64,000 nt of DNA, from positions 1,674,001 through 1,738,000 of the forward strand of contig CAVWSB010000011.1 in NCBI GenBank assembly GCA_963757565.1. The letters are read 5' to 3'. Under the pieces are notes generated by a model that was not told the DNA's origin, did not search any database, and saw nothing but the letters and a program-made list of their open reading frames with translations. This DNA is from PALSA-894 sp963757565. Lineage in GTDB: Bacteria > Pseudomonadota > Alphaproteobacteria > Rhizobiales > Xanthobacteraceae. The translations under genes and the position numbers were made by a program. Shown piece by piece: positions 45,641-54,610 of this stretch. Every line of letters begins with the position of its first letter. Within the stretch, counting starts at the first letter, position 1.

Positions 45641-46662
45641 GTCGCGACCTTCACCGTCTCGCCGGTCCTGCCCGCCTCCAGCAACGCGTCCACCAGCCGG
45701 TGTACCTTGAGCGCCTCGCGCCCGCTGATCGCGGGTACGCGCTTCTCATCGAGCGCATCGAGGAAGTCCGCGATCACCGAACGATGCCAGTCGTTCGGGA
45801 ACGCCATCGGGTCTGCGCCGGTGCCGCCGCCGCCGAACTCGGTCTTCAGTTCGGTGACGCGTCCATCGTGATGCACGACGGACAGGTCGCTGCCGGCGAG
45901 CGACGCGGTCGCCTTCTCACCGATGATCTCGATGCGTTCAGGAAAGCCTGGATAGGCTGCCGTGGTGGCATCGATCGTGCCGAGCGCCCCGTTGGCGAAC
46001 TTCACGGCCGCGACCGCCGTGTCCTCGGTCTCCATACGGTGCACGCTCGAGGTCGTCGTGTAACCGCGCACCTCGGCGATCGGACCCGCGAGGCTGAGCA
46101 TCAGGTCGAGCGTGTGGATGCCCTGCGTGATGAGCACTCCGCCGCCGTCGCGCGCCAGAGTGCCGCGGCCCTCGACATCGTAATAGCTCTGCGGCCGCCA
46201 CAGCCGGATCACGGTCGAGCAATTCACGATGTTGCCGAGCGCGCCCTCGCGCATCATGGCGCGCAGCTTCAGCGCGGCAGGGCGGAAGCGATGCTGCAGC
46301 ATCACGCCGAGCGTGACACCGGCCTTCTCGGCCGCCTCGACCAGCTCGACCGCGCGCTCCGTCGTGATCTCCAATGGCTTTTCCAGCAGGATATGCTTGC
46401 CGGCCGCGGCGCACCTGCGCACCAGATCGAGATGCGTGTTCGGCGGGGTGAGGATTTCGACGCAATCGACCGACTTGTCGGCCAGGATTGTCTCGAGGTC
46501 TCCGGCGAGCGGAAACGGGAATTTCTCCGCAAACGCCGTGCGCCGCGCCGCGCTCGGCGAGAACGCATGCACGACCTCGACGCGGTCCTTCAGGTCGACC
46601 AGGCTCTTGGCATGCGGCGTCACCGCCATGCCGAGGCCGATGACGGCGATACGGTGCTTCAT
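45637..46662 (-). CDS. Gfo/Idh/MocA-family oxidoreductase
   Basis: A 341-residue NAD(P)-dependent sugar dehydrogenase. The Rossmann start is HRIAVIGLGMAVTPHAKSLV, the family motif is LLEKPLEITTERAVELVEAA with the EKP lysine, and MLQHRFRPAALKLRAMMREG plus GGVLITQGIHTLDLMLSLAG place the catalytic His. Substrates in the family range from inositol to uronates and deoxy sugars. It starts at ATG 46662, overlapping the end of uxuA, so it is co-translated with a hexuronate enzyme; it may oxidise or epimerise a related acid. Substrate inferred only from context. Confidence 0.87.
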   Translation of the reverse strand: MKHRIAVIGLGMAVTPHAKSLVDLKDRVEVVHAFSPSAARRTAFAEKFPFPLAGDLETILADKSVDCVEILTPPNTHLDLVRRCAAAGKHILLEKPLEITTERAVELVEAAEKAGVTLGVMLQHRFRPAALKLRAMMREGALGNIVNCSTVIRLWRPQSYYDVEGRGTLARDGGGVLITQGIHTLDLMLSLAGPIAEVRGYTTTSSVHRMETEDTAVAAVKFANGALGTIDATTAAYPGFPERIEIIGEKATASLAGSDLSVVHHDGRVTELKTEFGGGGTGADPMAFPNDWHRSVIADFLDALDEKRVPAISGREALKVHRLVDALLEAGRTGETVKVAT

Positions 46663-47849
46663 TGCGTTTCCAGGACGCGGATGGCGCCGCGCAACTCCCC
46701 GAGCCCCTTGAGGCGGCCGATGCCGGTGTAGCCGGGATTGATGCGAACCTTATCGATGTCGTCGAGCATGCGATGGCCGTGGTCGGGCCGGAACGGGATT
46801 TTCCATGCCTCATCGCGTTTGCTGTTCTCCGCAACCATCGCACGCAGCACGTCGATCATGTTTGTGTCGCCGTCGAGGTGATCGGATTCGGTGAAGCTGA
46901 TGCTCCTGCCCTTCTCGTCGATCTGGGTCGCGCGCAGATGCGCAAAGTAAATGCGTGGCGCGAAGTCCTTCGCCATCTGCACCACGTCATTGTCTGGCCG
47001 GCTCCCGAGACTGCCGACGCAGAAGCAGATGCCATTCGCCTTCGACGGCACCGCCTGGAACAGCGCCTCATAGTCGGCGCGGGTCGAGGCGATGCGCGGC
47101 AGGCCGAAGATCGGCCGCGGCGGATCGTCCGGATGCAGCGTCAGCCGGACGCCGAGCTCTTCGGCAACCGGCGTCACCTTGGCGAGGAATGTCGCGACAT
47201 TCGCCCGCATCTTCTCCGGCGTGATGGCGCCATAGGACGCGATGCGCTCGCGGAACGCATCGAGGTTCTGGGAGAACGTGGTCGCGCCCGGCAGCCCCGC
47301 CGAAATATTCTTGGTCAGCAGCTCCGCCTCGCTCTGCGACAGCGCATCCGCGACCTTCTTTGCACGGGTCCGCATGCCCTCGTCGTAGTCGGCCTCCGCG
47401 CCCTTGCGCTTGAGCACATGCAGATCGAAGGCGGCGAAGCGATCGTAGTCGAAGCGCAGCGCCGTTGCGCCGGTCGGCATCGGGAAATCGAGATCGGTGC
47501 GGGTCCAGTCCACCACCGGCATGACGTTGTAGCAGATCGTGCGGATGCCTTCGGCGGCGACCGCGCGCATGCTCTCGATCCAGATCTCGGTCTGCTTGGC
47601 GGCGCCGTCGCTGCCGCGCTGGATGTCGTCCGGAACCGGGATGCTTTCGATGATCGTCCACTTGAGCGGCGCGCGGCCCGGTGGTCCGTTCTCGATCAGC
47701 GCCTTGCGCTCGGCGACGGCCTTCTGCGGCCACACCTCACCGGGGGCGTATTGGTGCAATGCGCTCACGATCTCGGTCGCGCCCGCCTGCCGCACATGAT
47801 CCAGAGTCACCGGATCGTCCGGCCCGTACCAGCGCCACGCCTGTCGCAT
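46659..47849 (-). CDS. uxuA: Mannonate dehydratase
   Basis: A 396-residue UxuA-type dehydratase: MRQAWRWYGPDDPVTLDHVR, ICYNVMPVVDWTRTDLDFPM, RLTLHPDDPP with metal-binding His, NGICFCVGSLGSRPDNDV, FAHLRATQ and FRPDHGHRMLDDI. It dehydrates D-mannonate to 2-keto-3-deoxy-D-gluconate using Fe2+ or Mn2+. It is divergent from the FadR-type regulator and the uxaC/TRAP/uxuB operon, which supply mannonate from glucuronate. Confidence 0.93.
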   Translation of the reverse strand: MRQAWRWYGPDDPVTLDHVRQAGATEIVSALHQYAPGEVWPQKAVAERKALIENGPPGRAPLKWTIIESIPVPDDIQRGSDGAAKQTEIWIESMRAVAAEGIRTICYNVMPVVDWTRTDLDFPMPTGATALRFDYDRFAAFDLHVLKRKGAEADYDEGMRTRAKKVADALSQSEAELLTKNISAGLPGATTFSQNLDAFRERIASYGAITPEKMRANVATFLAKVTPVAEELGVRLTLHPDDPPRPIFGLPRIASTRADYEALFQAVPSKANGICFCVGSLGSRPDNDVVQMAKDFAPRIYFAHLRATQIDEKGRSISFTESDHLDGDTNMIDVLRAMVAENSKRDEAWKIPFRPDHGHRMLDDIDKVRINPGYTGIGRLKGLGELRGAIRVLETQ

Positions 47850-48002
47850 TGCCTCCTGCCTCCCTCTCTTTAATCTGCACCAACCTAGCAGATGTCTTTG
47901 GATTTCGATTGGTCAGGCCACCTTATAGCTTGAACATCAGAAATGCGGGCAATAGGGTCGGTGTCGAAACGGCTCGACGCCGTGATCGGGAGGATTTCGC
48001 GC
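47850..48002. promoter_or_regulatory. Divergent control region of the hexuronate locus
   Basis: A 153-base AT-richer gap between uxuA and the regulator gene. At 47909-47925 an imperfect palindrome with TGG and CCA half-sites (TTGGTCAGGCCACCTTA) recalls the TNGT/ACNA-type operators of FadR-family regulators. It is a candidate only; the half-sites are not a perfect match. Confidence 0.4.
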
Positions 48003-48770
48003 ATGCCATTCCGGGCAGTCGCGACGCAGCGCCTTTACGAGCAGGTCGCCGGACAGGTCACCGACCTCGTGGCGCGCGGCGAATTCAAGCCGGGGGATCG
48101 TCTGCCGCCGGAACGCGACCTTGCCAAAGTGCTCGGCGTCAGCCGTCCGACGGTGCGAGAAGCGATGATCGCGCTCGAAATGGCCGGGCTGATCGAGGTT
48201 CGCGTCGGCGCCGGTACGTTCGTCACCGAGAAGGCGAAGCGCAACGGCGAAACCAACGCGAAGCTGTTCGAGGGGGCCGGCTCCTCGCCGCTCGAGTTGA
48301 TCGCAGCGCGGCGTCTGATCGAGCCGCAGGTCGCCGCGCTCGCCGCGCAGGTCGCGACACGCGCCGAAACCGACGCGATCGCCGAGACGGTGCGGATGAT
48401 CAGCGCCGCCCACGATACGCCGTCGCACCGCTCGGCCGATCATCTGTTTCACGTGCGCATCGGCCTTGCGAGCCACAACAGCGTGCTGACCGAGATCGTG
48501 GACGAGTGCTGGGCCGAGATGTACTCGCCGATGTTCGAGCGTATGGGCGCCGTAACCGGGCTGATCGTGACACGCTGTTCGCCGCAGCAGCGCGACACCA
48601 CCATTGCGGAACACGAGGCGGTCTATCGCGCGATCGCAGCGCAAGACCCGGAGGCCGCCCGCGCCGCCATGGATGCGCATCTCATCGGCGTGGAAGCCAT
48701 TCTGGTCGGCGGCGACGCCGCCGAAAAAGAACTCGCCCGCCGCGAACGACAACCCGGAGCCGCCGCATGA
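48003..48770 (+). CDS. FadR-subfamily GntR transcriptional regulator
   Basis: A 255-residue regulator. The winged-helix domain occupies residues 1-75 with GEFKPGDRLPPERDLAKVLG, VSRPTVREAMIALEMAGLIE and VRVGAGTFV. The FCD ligand domain follows with metal-site residues in DHLFHVRIGLASHNSVL and EHEAVYRAIAAQDPEAA. Many regulators of this type (UxuR, ExuR) respond to fructuronate or galacturonate. GGGAGG sits nine bases before the ATG at 48003. Its end overlaps the uxaC start (ATGA), so it probably represses both divergent hexuronate units. Confidence 0.88.
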   Translation: MPFRAVATQRLYEQVAGQVTDLVARGEFKPGDRLPPERDLAKVLGVSRPTVREAMIALEMAGLIEVRVGAGTFVTEKAKRNGETNAKLFEGAGSSPLELIAARRLIEPQVAALAAQVATRAETDAIAETVRMISAAHDTPSHRSADHLFHVRIGLASHNSVLTEIVDECWAEMYSPMFERMGAVTGLIVTRCSPQQRDTTIAEHEAVYRAIAAQDPEAARAAMDAHLIGVEAILVGGDAAEKELARRERQPGAAA

Positions 48771-50209
48771 GCGTCACCCCGAAGCGTGGCGCACCGCTCG
48801 TTGCGCCGCTGATCTACGCCGACCGACTGTTTCCGGTGGATTTCGCGACCCGTGCGGTCGCGCGCCGGCTCTACGCCGAAGTGCAGAACCTGCCGATCGT
48901 CTCGCCGCATGGACACACCGACCCGCGCTGGTATGCGGACGACGCGCCCTTCCCGGATCCGGCGCGGCTGTTCGTGACGCCGGACCATTACATTTTCCGC
49001 ATGCTCTACAGCCAGGGTGTGACGCTCGAGGAGATGGGAATCCCGCGCCGGGATGGCGGCGAGGTCGAAACGGATGCGCGCAAGATCTGGCGCAAATTCG
49101 CCGAGCGTTACTATCTGTTCCGCGGCACGCCGACCCGGCTGTGGCTCGATCAGGCCTTCGCCGAACTGTTCGGCATGACGGTGCGGCTCTCGGCCGAGAC
49201 CGCCGACGATTATTTCGATCGCATCAGCGAATGCCTCGCCAAGCCGGAATTCCGCCCTCGCGCGTTGTTCGAGCGCTTCAAGATCGAGGTGATCGCCACC
49301 ACCGAAAGCCCGCTCGATCCGCTCGCCGCGCACGATGCGATCAAGGCGTCTGGGTGGAAGGGCCGCGTCGTCACCGCCTACCGCCCCGATCCGGTGGTCG
49401 ATCCCGAGTTCGATGGCTTCAAGACCAACATCGAGGCGTTCGGCAACCTGACGCGCTGCGATACCTTCGCATGGCAGGGCTATCTGGAAGCGCACCGCGT
49501 GCGCCGCCTTTATTTCAAGGAGCGCGGCGCAACCTCGACCGATCATGGGCATCCGTCAGCACAGACGGTCGACCTCGCGCAGGCCGATGCTGAGCGGCTG
49601 TTCGCCAAGATCGTCGCGGGCGAGTTCACCGAGGGCGACGCCGAACTGTTCCGCGCGCAGATGCTGACCGAGATGGCGCGCATGAGCCTCGACGACGGGC
49701 TGGTGATGCAGATCCATCCCGGCTCGATGCGCAACCACAATCCGGCGATCTACGAGAAATTCGGCCGCGACATGGGCGCCGATATCCCGACCCGCACCGA
49801 TTATGTGCGGGCGCTCAAACCGCTGCTCGACCGCTTCGGCAACGCGCGCGAATTCACGCTGATCCTGTTCACGCTCGACGAAACCGCATACTCGCGCGAA
49901 CTGGCGCCGCTGGCCGGCCACTATCCGGCGCTGCGGCTCGGCCCCGCCTGGTGGTTTTACGATTCGCCAGAGGGCATGCGGCGCTTCCGCGAACTCACCA
50001 CCGAGACGGCCGGCTTCTACAACACGGTCGGCTTCAATGACGACACGCGCGCGTTTAGTTCGATCCCGGCGCGGCACGATGTGGCGCGGCGCGTCGATTG
50101 CGCATTCCTCGCCGACCTCGTGGTCAAACACCTTCTCGACGAGGACGAGGCGCGCGAGGTGGCGCGCGACCTTGCCTACAATCTTGCAAAGAAAGCCTAC
50201 AAGCTCTGA
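48767..50209 (+). CDS. uxaC: Uronate (glucuronate) isomerase
   Basis: A 480-residue amidohydrolase-fold isomerase turning D-glucuronate into D-fructuronate (and galacturonate into tagaturonate). Motifs: NLPIVSPHGHTDPRWYADDA with the metal HxH, HYIFRMLYSQGVTLEEMGIP, IEVIATTESPLDPLAAHDAI, KERGATSTDHGHPSAQTVDL and SIPARHDVARRVDCAFLADL with the terminal RRxD motif. Overlaps the regulator gene and is followed 37 bases later by the TRAP binding protein. Confidence 0.94.
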   Translation: MSVTPKRGAPLVAPLIYADRLFPVDFATRAVARRLYAEVQNLPIVSPHGHTDPRWYADDAPFPDPARLFVTPDHYIFRMLYSQGVTLEEMGIPRRDGGEVETDARKIWRKFAERYYLFRGTPTRLWLDQAFAELFGMTVRLSAETADDYFDRISECLAKPEFRPRALFERFKIEVIATTESPLDPLAAHDAIKASGWKGRVVTAYRPDPVVDPEFDGFKTNIEAFGNLTRCDTFAWQGYLEAHRVRRLYFKERGATSTDHGHPSAQTVDLAQADAERLFAKIVAGEFTEGDAELFRAQMLTEMARMSLDDGLVMQIHPGSMRNHNPAIYEKFGRDMGADIPTRTDYVRALKPLLDRFGNAREFTLILFTLDETAYSRELAPLAGHYPALRLGPAWWFYDSPEGMRRFRELTTETAGFYNTVGFNDDTRAFSSIPARHDVARRVDCAFLADLVVKHLLDEDEAREVARDLAYNLAKKAYKL

Positions 50210-50246
50210 CGACCGATCAAAAACACAAACGCAACGGGAGGACATG

Positions 50247-51245
50247 ATGAACAGACGTGAATTTCTCGCAACGAGCGCGCTCGGCGTTCTAGCACTCGGC
50301 GGCACCGGCATTCCGGCGCTCGCCCAGGCCAAGATGGCGCTCAAAGCGTCCGACGTGCATCCGGAAGGCTATCCGACCGTCACGGCGGTCGAGAACATCG
50401 GCAAGAAGCTCGGGGACGCGACCGGCGGCCGCTACACCGTGCAGATGTTCGCCTCGATGCAGCTCGGTGGCGAGAAGGAAGCGATCGAGCAGGCTCAGGT
50501 CGGCGCCATCCAGTTCGCTCGCGTTTCCGTCGGCGCGCTCGGCCCGGTGATCGACGACCTCAACGTCTTCAACCTGCCCTACGTGTTCCGCGATACCGCG
50601 CATATGCGCAAGGTGATCGACGGCGAGATCGGCCAGGAACTGCTCGACAAGGTGACAAACGCCGGCAAGGGACTCGTCGGCCTGTGCTGGATGGATGCCG
50701 GCGCGCGCAATTTCTACAACACCAAGAAGCCGATCAAAACGCTCGCCGATCTCAAAGGCATGAAATTCCGCGTGATGGGCAACCCGATGTTCGTCGACAT
50801 GGCGAATTCCATGGGCGGCAACGGAGTGGCGATGGGCTACGACCAGGTGTTCAACGCGCTGCAGACCGGCGTGGTCGATGGCGCGGAGAACAATCCGCCA
50901 AGCTTCGTGTTCGACAACCACTTCCAGGTCGCGAAATTCCTCACCATCGACGAGCACCTGATCGTGCCCGAGATGGTGGTCTTTTCGAAAAAAACCTTCG
51001 ACACGATGTCGAAGGACGACCAGGCGCTGCTGATCAAGTTCAGCAAAGAAGCCCAGCAGGAAGAGCGCATCCTTTGGGATGCGTACGAGAAGCAGGCGAT
51101 GGAGAAAGCGAAAGCCTCCGGCACCAACATTGTCGAGATTTCCGAAGCCGACAAGAAGGCGTTCCAGGATGCCGTGAAGCCGGTGTGGGACAAGTACGGT
51201 CCAAAGTACGCCGACATGGTCAAGCGCATCCAGGCCGTGAAATAA
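50247..51245 (+). CDS. TRAP transporter substrate-binding protein DctP, probably for hexuronate
   Basis: A 332-residue TRAP binding protein. The N-terminus MNRREFLATSALGVLALGG has a twin-arginine-like RREFL. KGMKFRVMGNPMFVDMANSM carries the conserved carboxylate-binding Arg, and VVDGAENNPPSFVFDNHF the ligand loop. The second ATG, 50247, fits the GGGAGGAC site best. Its place between uxaC and uxuB strongly suggests a hexuronate ligand; other sugar acids remain possible. Confidence 0.9.
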   Translation: MNRREFLATSALGVLALGGTGIPALAQAKMALKASDVHPEGYPTVTAVENIGKKLGDATGGRYTVQMFASMQLGGEKEAIEQAQVGAIQFARVSVGALGPVIDDLNVFNLPYVFRDTAHMRKVIDGEIGQELLDKVTNAGKGLVGLCWMDAGARNFYNTKKPIKTLADLKGMKFRVMGNPMFVDMANSMGGNGVAMGYDQVFNALQTGVVDGAENNPPSFVFDNHFQVAKFLTIDEHLIVPEMVVFSKKTFDTMSKDDQALLIKFSKEAQQEERILWDAYEKQAMEKAKASGTNIVEISEADKKAFQDAVKPVWDKYGPKYADMVKRIQAVK

Positions 51246-51255
51246 CGGCTCGCAT

Positions 51256-51285
51256 CAGCGCCACGGCCCAGCGGCCGTGGCGCTG
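51256..51285 (+). terminator. Intercistronic stem-loop between dctP and dctQ
   Basis: A perfect 13-bp stem (CAGCGCCACGGCC / GGCCGTGGCGCTG) with a CAGC loop starts 10 bases after the dctP stop. No T-run. It would stabilise dctP mRNA or attenuate the membrane genes. Confidence 0.55.
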
Positions 51286-51326
51286 CCGGTGCGCAGGGCA
51301 TGCGCGAGCGACATCGGGGACTGCAA

Positions 51327-51842
51327 ATGGCTGCAACGTACCGGCGCGCGATGGACGCCGTCTACTATCTGTGCGTGGTGATCGCCGGGATTGCGCTGGT
51401 CTTGATCTCGGCGGTCATTCCCTGGGGCGTCTACACCCGTTACGTGCTTAACAGTGCGGCATCCTGGCCTGAGCCGACGGCCGTGCTGCTCACGATCTGG
51501 TTGACTTTTTTCGGAGCCGCCGCCTGCTACCGGCTCGGTCTGCACATGAATGTCAGCGTCGGCATCGACATGCTGCCCGCACATGTGCGCCGCGTCACCG
51601 ACATGATCGTCGAGATCCTGATGGCGATCATTTCCGGCTTCATTTTCTATTACGGCATTGGACTGGTGCAGGCGACGTGGCAAAACAGCGTCGCCGACTT
51701 CCCGTGGCTTTCGGTCGGCGTCACCTACATGCCGATCCCTGCCGGCAGCGCATTGACACTGCTCTTCATCCTTGAACGCGCGATCCTTGGTGCACCCACC
51801 TACATGGGCGGCGACGCACACGCGCCCGCGGCCTTCGATTAG
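51327..51842 (+). CDS. TRAP transporter small permease DctQ
   Basis: A 171-residue four-helix membrane protein: DAVYYLCVVIAGIALVLISA, ISAVIPWGVYTRYVLNSAAS, the DctQ signature WPEPTAVLLTIWLTFFGAAA, and YRLGLHMNVSVGIDMLPAHV. ATG 51327 follows GGGGA at seven bases. It bridges the binding protein and the large permease, starting 12 bases before dctM ends its leader. Confidence 0.88.
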   Translation: MAATYRRAMDAVYYLCVVIAGIALVLISAVIPWGVYTRYVLNSAASWPEPTAVLLTIWLTFFGAAACYRLGLHMNVSVGIDMLPAHVRRVTDMIVEILMAIISGFIFYYGIGLVQATWQNSVADFPWLSVGVTYMPIPAGSALTLLFILERAILGAPTYMGGDAHAPAAFD

Positions 51843-51854
51843 GCGAAAACGAAC

Positions 51855-53144
51855 ATGGACCTTTTCATCCTTCTCGGCACACTGTTCGTCTGCTTCGCGA
51901 TCGGCATGCCGATTTCCTACGCGCTCGGTATGGGTGCGCTCGCGGGCGCGCTCTGGATCGGACTGCCGCTCGAAGCGCTGATGCTGAAAATCTCCGACGG
52001 CGTCAGCAAGGTCGCGATGCTGACCATCCCATTTTTCGTGCTCGCCGGCGCTATCATGGCGGAGGGCGGTATGGCGCGCCGCCTTGTGGCCTTCGCCAAC
52101 GTGATCGTCGGCGTCGTGCGCGTACGCGGCGGACTGTCGGCCGTGAACATCATCGCCACCACGTTTCTAAGCGGAATTTCGGGCTCCTGCGTCGCCGACA
52201 CCTCGGCGATCGGCTCGGTGATGATCCCGCAGATGGAAAAAGTCGGCTATGGGCGCCCCTACGCCACCACGGTCACGATCAGCGCGTCGGTGCAGGCCGT
52301 GCTGGTACCTCCAAGCCATAACGCGGTGATCTATTCGCTCGCGACCGGCGGCACGATCTCGATCATCAGCCTTTTCATGGCGGGCGTCGTGCCCGGGCTG
52401 CTGCTCGGCCTTTCACTGATCCTGCTCTGCATCTTCATCGCCTATCGCGACGGTCAGCCGAAGGGGGACGCCGTGCCGTTCCGCGAGGCCGTGAAGCTGT
52501 CGATCGAGGCACTCTGGGGCCTTATCACCATCATCATCATCATCGGAGGCATTTTGCTCGGCGTATTCACCGCGATCGAGGCCGGCGCGGTGGCGTGCAT
52601 CTGGGCGTTCCTCGTGACAATGTTCGTCTACCGCGACTACAAATGGCGCGATCTCCCGGAGCTCGTGCATCGCACGTTGAAGACCGTCGCGATGGTGATG
52701 ACGTTGATCGCGATGGCGTCGAGCTTCGGCTACATCATGGCGCTGATGCAGATGCCGGCGAAGATAACGGCCTTCTTCCTCACGCTGTCCGACAACAAGT
52801 ACATCATCCTGATGCTGATCAATTTGATGCTGCTCGTGCTCGGCTGCCTGATGGACATGGCGCCGCTGATCCTCATCTGCACCCCGATCCTCCTGCCGGT
52901 CGTGATGAAGCTCGGCGTTGATCCGGTGCACTTCGGCATGATCATGCTGCTCAATCTGGGAATCGGGCTGCTCACACCGCCGGTCGGCTCGGTGCTGTTC
53001 GTCGGCTGCGCGGTCGGAAACGTCACGCTTCAGCAGGTCATGCGCACGATCTGGCCATTCTATGGCATCATGTTCGTTGTTCTGATGCTTGTGACGTACA
53101 TCCCGGCGCTGTCGCTCTGGCTGCCGCGGGTGCTGGGATTGTGA
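51855..53144 (+). CDS. TRAP transporter large permease DctM
   Basis: A 429-residue polytopic permease. SKVAMLTIPFFVLAGAIMAE, FLSGISGSCVADTSAIGSVM, VPPSHNAVIYSLATGG and LNLGIGLLTPPVGSVLFVGC are diagnostic of DctM. It couples sodium influx to solute import with DctQ and DctP. The stop overlaps the uxuB start (TGATG), tying transport to catabolism. Confidence 0.93.
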   Translation: MDLFILLGTLFVCFAIGMPISYALGMGALAGALWIGLPLEALMLKISDGVSKVAMLTIPFFVLAGAIMAEGGMARRLVAFANVIVGVVRVRGGLSAVNIIATTFLSGISGSCVADTSAIGSVMIPQMEKVGYGRPYATTVTISASVQAVLVPPSHNAVIYSLATGGTISIISLFMAGVVPGLLLGLSLILLCIFIAYRDGQPKGDAVPFREAVKLSIEALWGLITIIIIIGGILLGVFTAIEAGAVACIWAFLVTMFVYRDYKWRDLPELVHRTLKTVAMVMTLIAMASSFGYIMALMQMPAKITAFFLTLSDNKYIILMLINLMLLVLGCLMDMAPLILICTPILLPVVMKLGVDPVHFGMIMLLNLGIGLLTPPVGSVLFVGCAVGNVTLQQVMRTIWPFYGIMFVVLMLVTYIPALSLWLPRVLGL

Positions 53145-54610
53145 TGCGGCTCTCCAACGCGACGCTCGACCGCCGGTCGAGCAGCGTCAGCCGCCCGGGT
53201 TACGATCGCGCGGCGGTCGCGGCCGGCATCGTTCATCTCGGCGTCGGCGCGTTCCAGCGCGCGCATCAGGCGATTTACACCGAGGCCGCGCTCAACGCGG
53301 GCGATATGCGCTGGGGCATCGTGGGCGCGAGCCTGCGCTCGCCCGCGGTGCGCGACGCGCTCAAGCCGCAGGACGGGCTCTACACGCTCGCCGTGCGCGG
53401 CGCGGAGGGCGAGCGGCTGCAGGTGGTCGGCGCGATCAAGGAGGTGCTGGTCGCGCCTGAAAACCCGCAGGCGCTGCTTACGGCGCTGACCGATCCAGCC
53501 ATGATGATCGTCACGCTGACGGTGACCGAGAAAGGCTACTGCTACGATCCCGCCGCCACGGCGCTGGACGAGACGCATCCCGACATCGTGCATGACCTCG
53601 CAAATCCGGGCGCGCCGCGCAGCGTGCCGGGCTTTCTGGTCGAGGCGTTGCGGCGACGGCATGCCGCGCAGGTGCCGGCGTTCACGGTGCTGTGCTGCGA
53701 CAACCTTCCGCACAATGGGCGCACCGTCGCCAGCATCGTGGCGCGCTTCGCGGCGCTGCGCGACAAATCGCTCGCGGGCTTCATCCGCAACGAGGTGCTG
53801 TTTCCCTCCACGATGGTCGACCGCATCACGCCAGCGACGACAGACGCGGACAAGGCCGCAATCTCCGCCGCGCTCGGCCTCGAGGACGCCGCACCGGTCG
53901 TCACCGAGCCGTTCACCCAATGGGTGATCGAAGACCGTTTCGCGCGCGGCCTGCGGCCCGACTGGGCCATCGCGGGCGCCGAATTCGTCTCCGACGTTGC
54001 GCCCTATGAGAACATGAAGCTGCGCCTGCTCAACGGCAGCCATTCGACGCTGGCTTATCTTGGCTATCTGGCAGGTTACGAGACCGTCGCCGACACGATG
54101 AAGGATGCGAACTATCGGCGCCTCGCCGAAGGCGTGATGGACGACGCCGCGACCACGTTGAAAATGCCGCCCGGCGCGGACGTTGCGGCCTACAAGCGCG
54201 CGTTGCTGGAGCGCTTTGACAATCCTGCGCTGCGTCACCGCACCTGGCAGATCTGCATGGACGGCTCGCAGAAGCTGCCGCAGCGTCTGCTTGGCACGAT
54301 CCGCGACCGCCTTGCGGCGGGCGCACCCATCGACCGCCTCGTGATGGGCGTCGCGGGCTGGATGCGCTACGTCACCGGGATCGACGAACAAGGCAAGCCG
54401 ATCGACGTGCGCGATCCTCTCTCGGCGCGGCTGCGTGCCATTGCGGATGGGGCCGGGCTCGTTCCGGCGCGTCTCGCGCCTGCGTTGCTCGACGTACGCG
54501 AAATTTTCGGCGACCTTGCCGCAGATCCGCGGCTCCGTGATGCAGTTCAGGCGGCATTGTCGCGCATCATCCCAAAAGGCGCGAAGGCGGCGGTGGCCGA
54601 CGTATCGTAG
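53144..54610 (+). CDS. uxuB: Fructuronate reductase (D-mannonate oxidoreductase), mannitol dehydrogenase family
   Basis: A 488-residue long-chain dehydrogenase. The N-terminal domain has GIVHLGVGAFQRAHQAIYTE, and the catalytic half has VLCCDNLPHNGRTVASIVAR, FPSTMVDRITPAT and LRLLNGSHSTLAYLGYLAG with the lysine/asparagine/histidine site. It reduces fructuronate to mannonate for UxuA. Context makes UxuB more likely than UxaB or mannitol dehydrogenase. The stop codon TAG lies inside the palindromic repeat beginning at 54606. Confidence 0.9.
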   Translation: MRLSNATLDRRSSSVSRPGYDRAAVAAGIVHLGVGAFQRAHQAIYTEAALNAGDMRWGIVGASLRSPAVRDALKPQDGLYTLAVRGAEGERLQVVGAIKEVLVAPENPQALLTALTDPAMMIVTLTVTEKGYCYDPAATALDETHPDIVHDLANPGAPRSVPGFLVEALRRRHAAQVPAFTVLCCDNLPHNGRTVASIVARFAALRDKSLAGFIRNEVLFPSTMVDRITPATTDADKAAISAALGLEDAAPVVTEPFTQWVIEDRFARGLRPDWAIAGAEFVSDVAPYENMKLRLLNGSHSTLAYLGYLAGYETVADTMKDANYRRLAEGVMDDAATTLKMPPGADVAAYKRALLERFDNPALRHRTWQICMDGSQKLPQRLLGTIRDRLAAGAPIDRLVMGVAGWMRYVTGIDEQGKPIDVRDPLSARLRAIADGAGLVPARLAPALLDVREIFGDLAADPRLRDAVQAALSRIIPKGAKAAVADVS

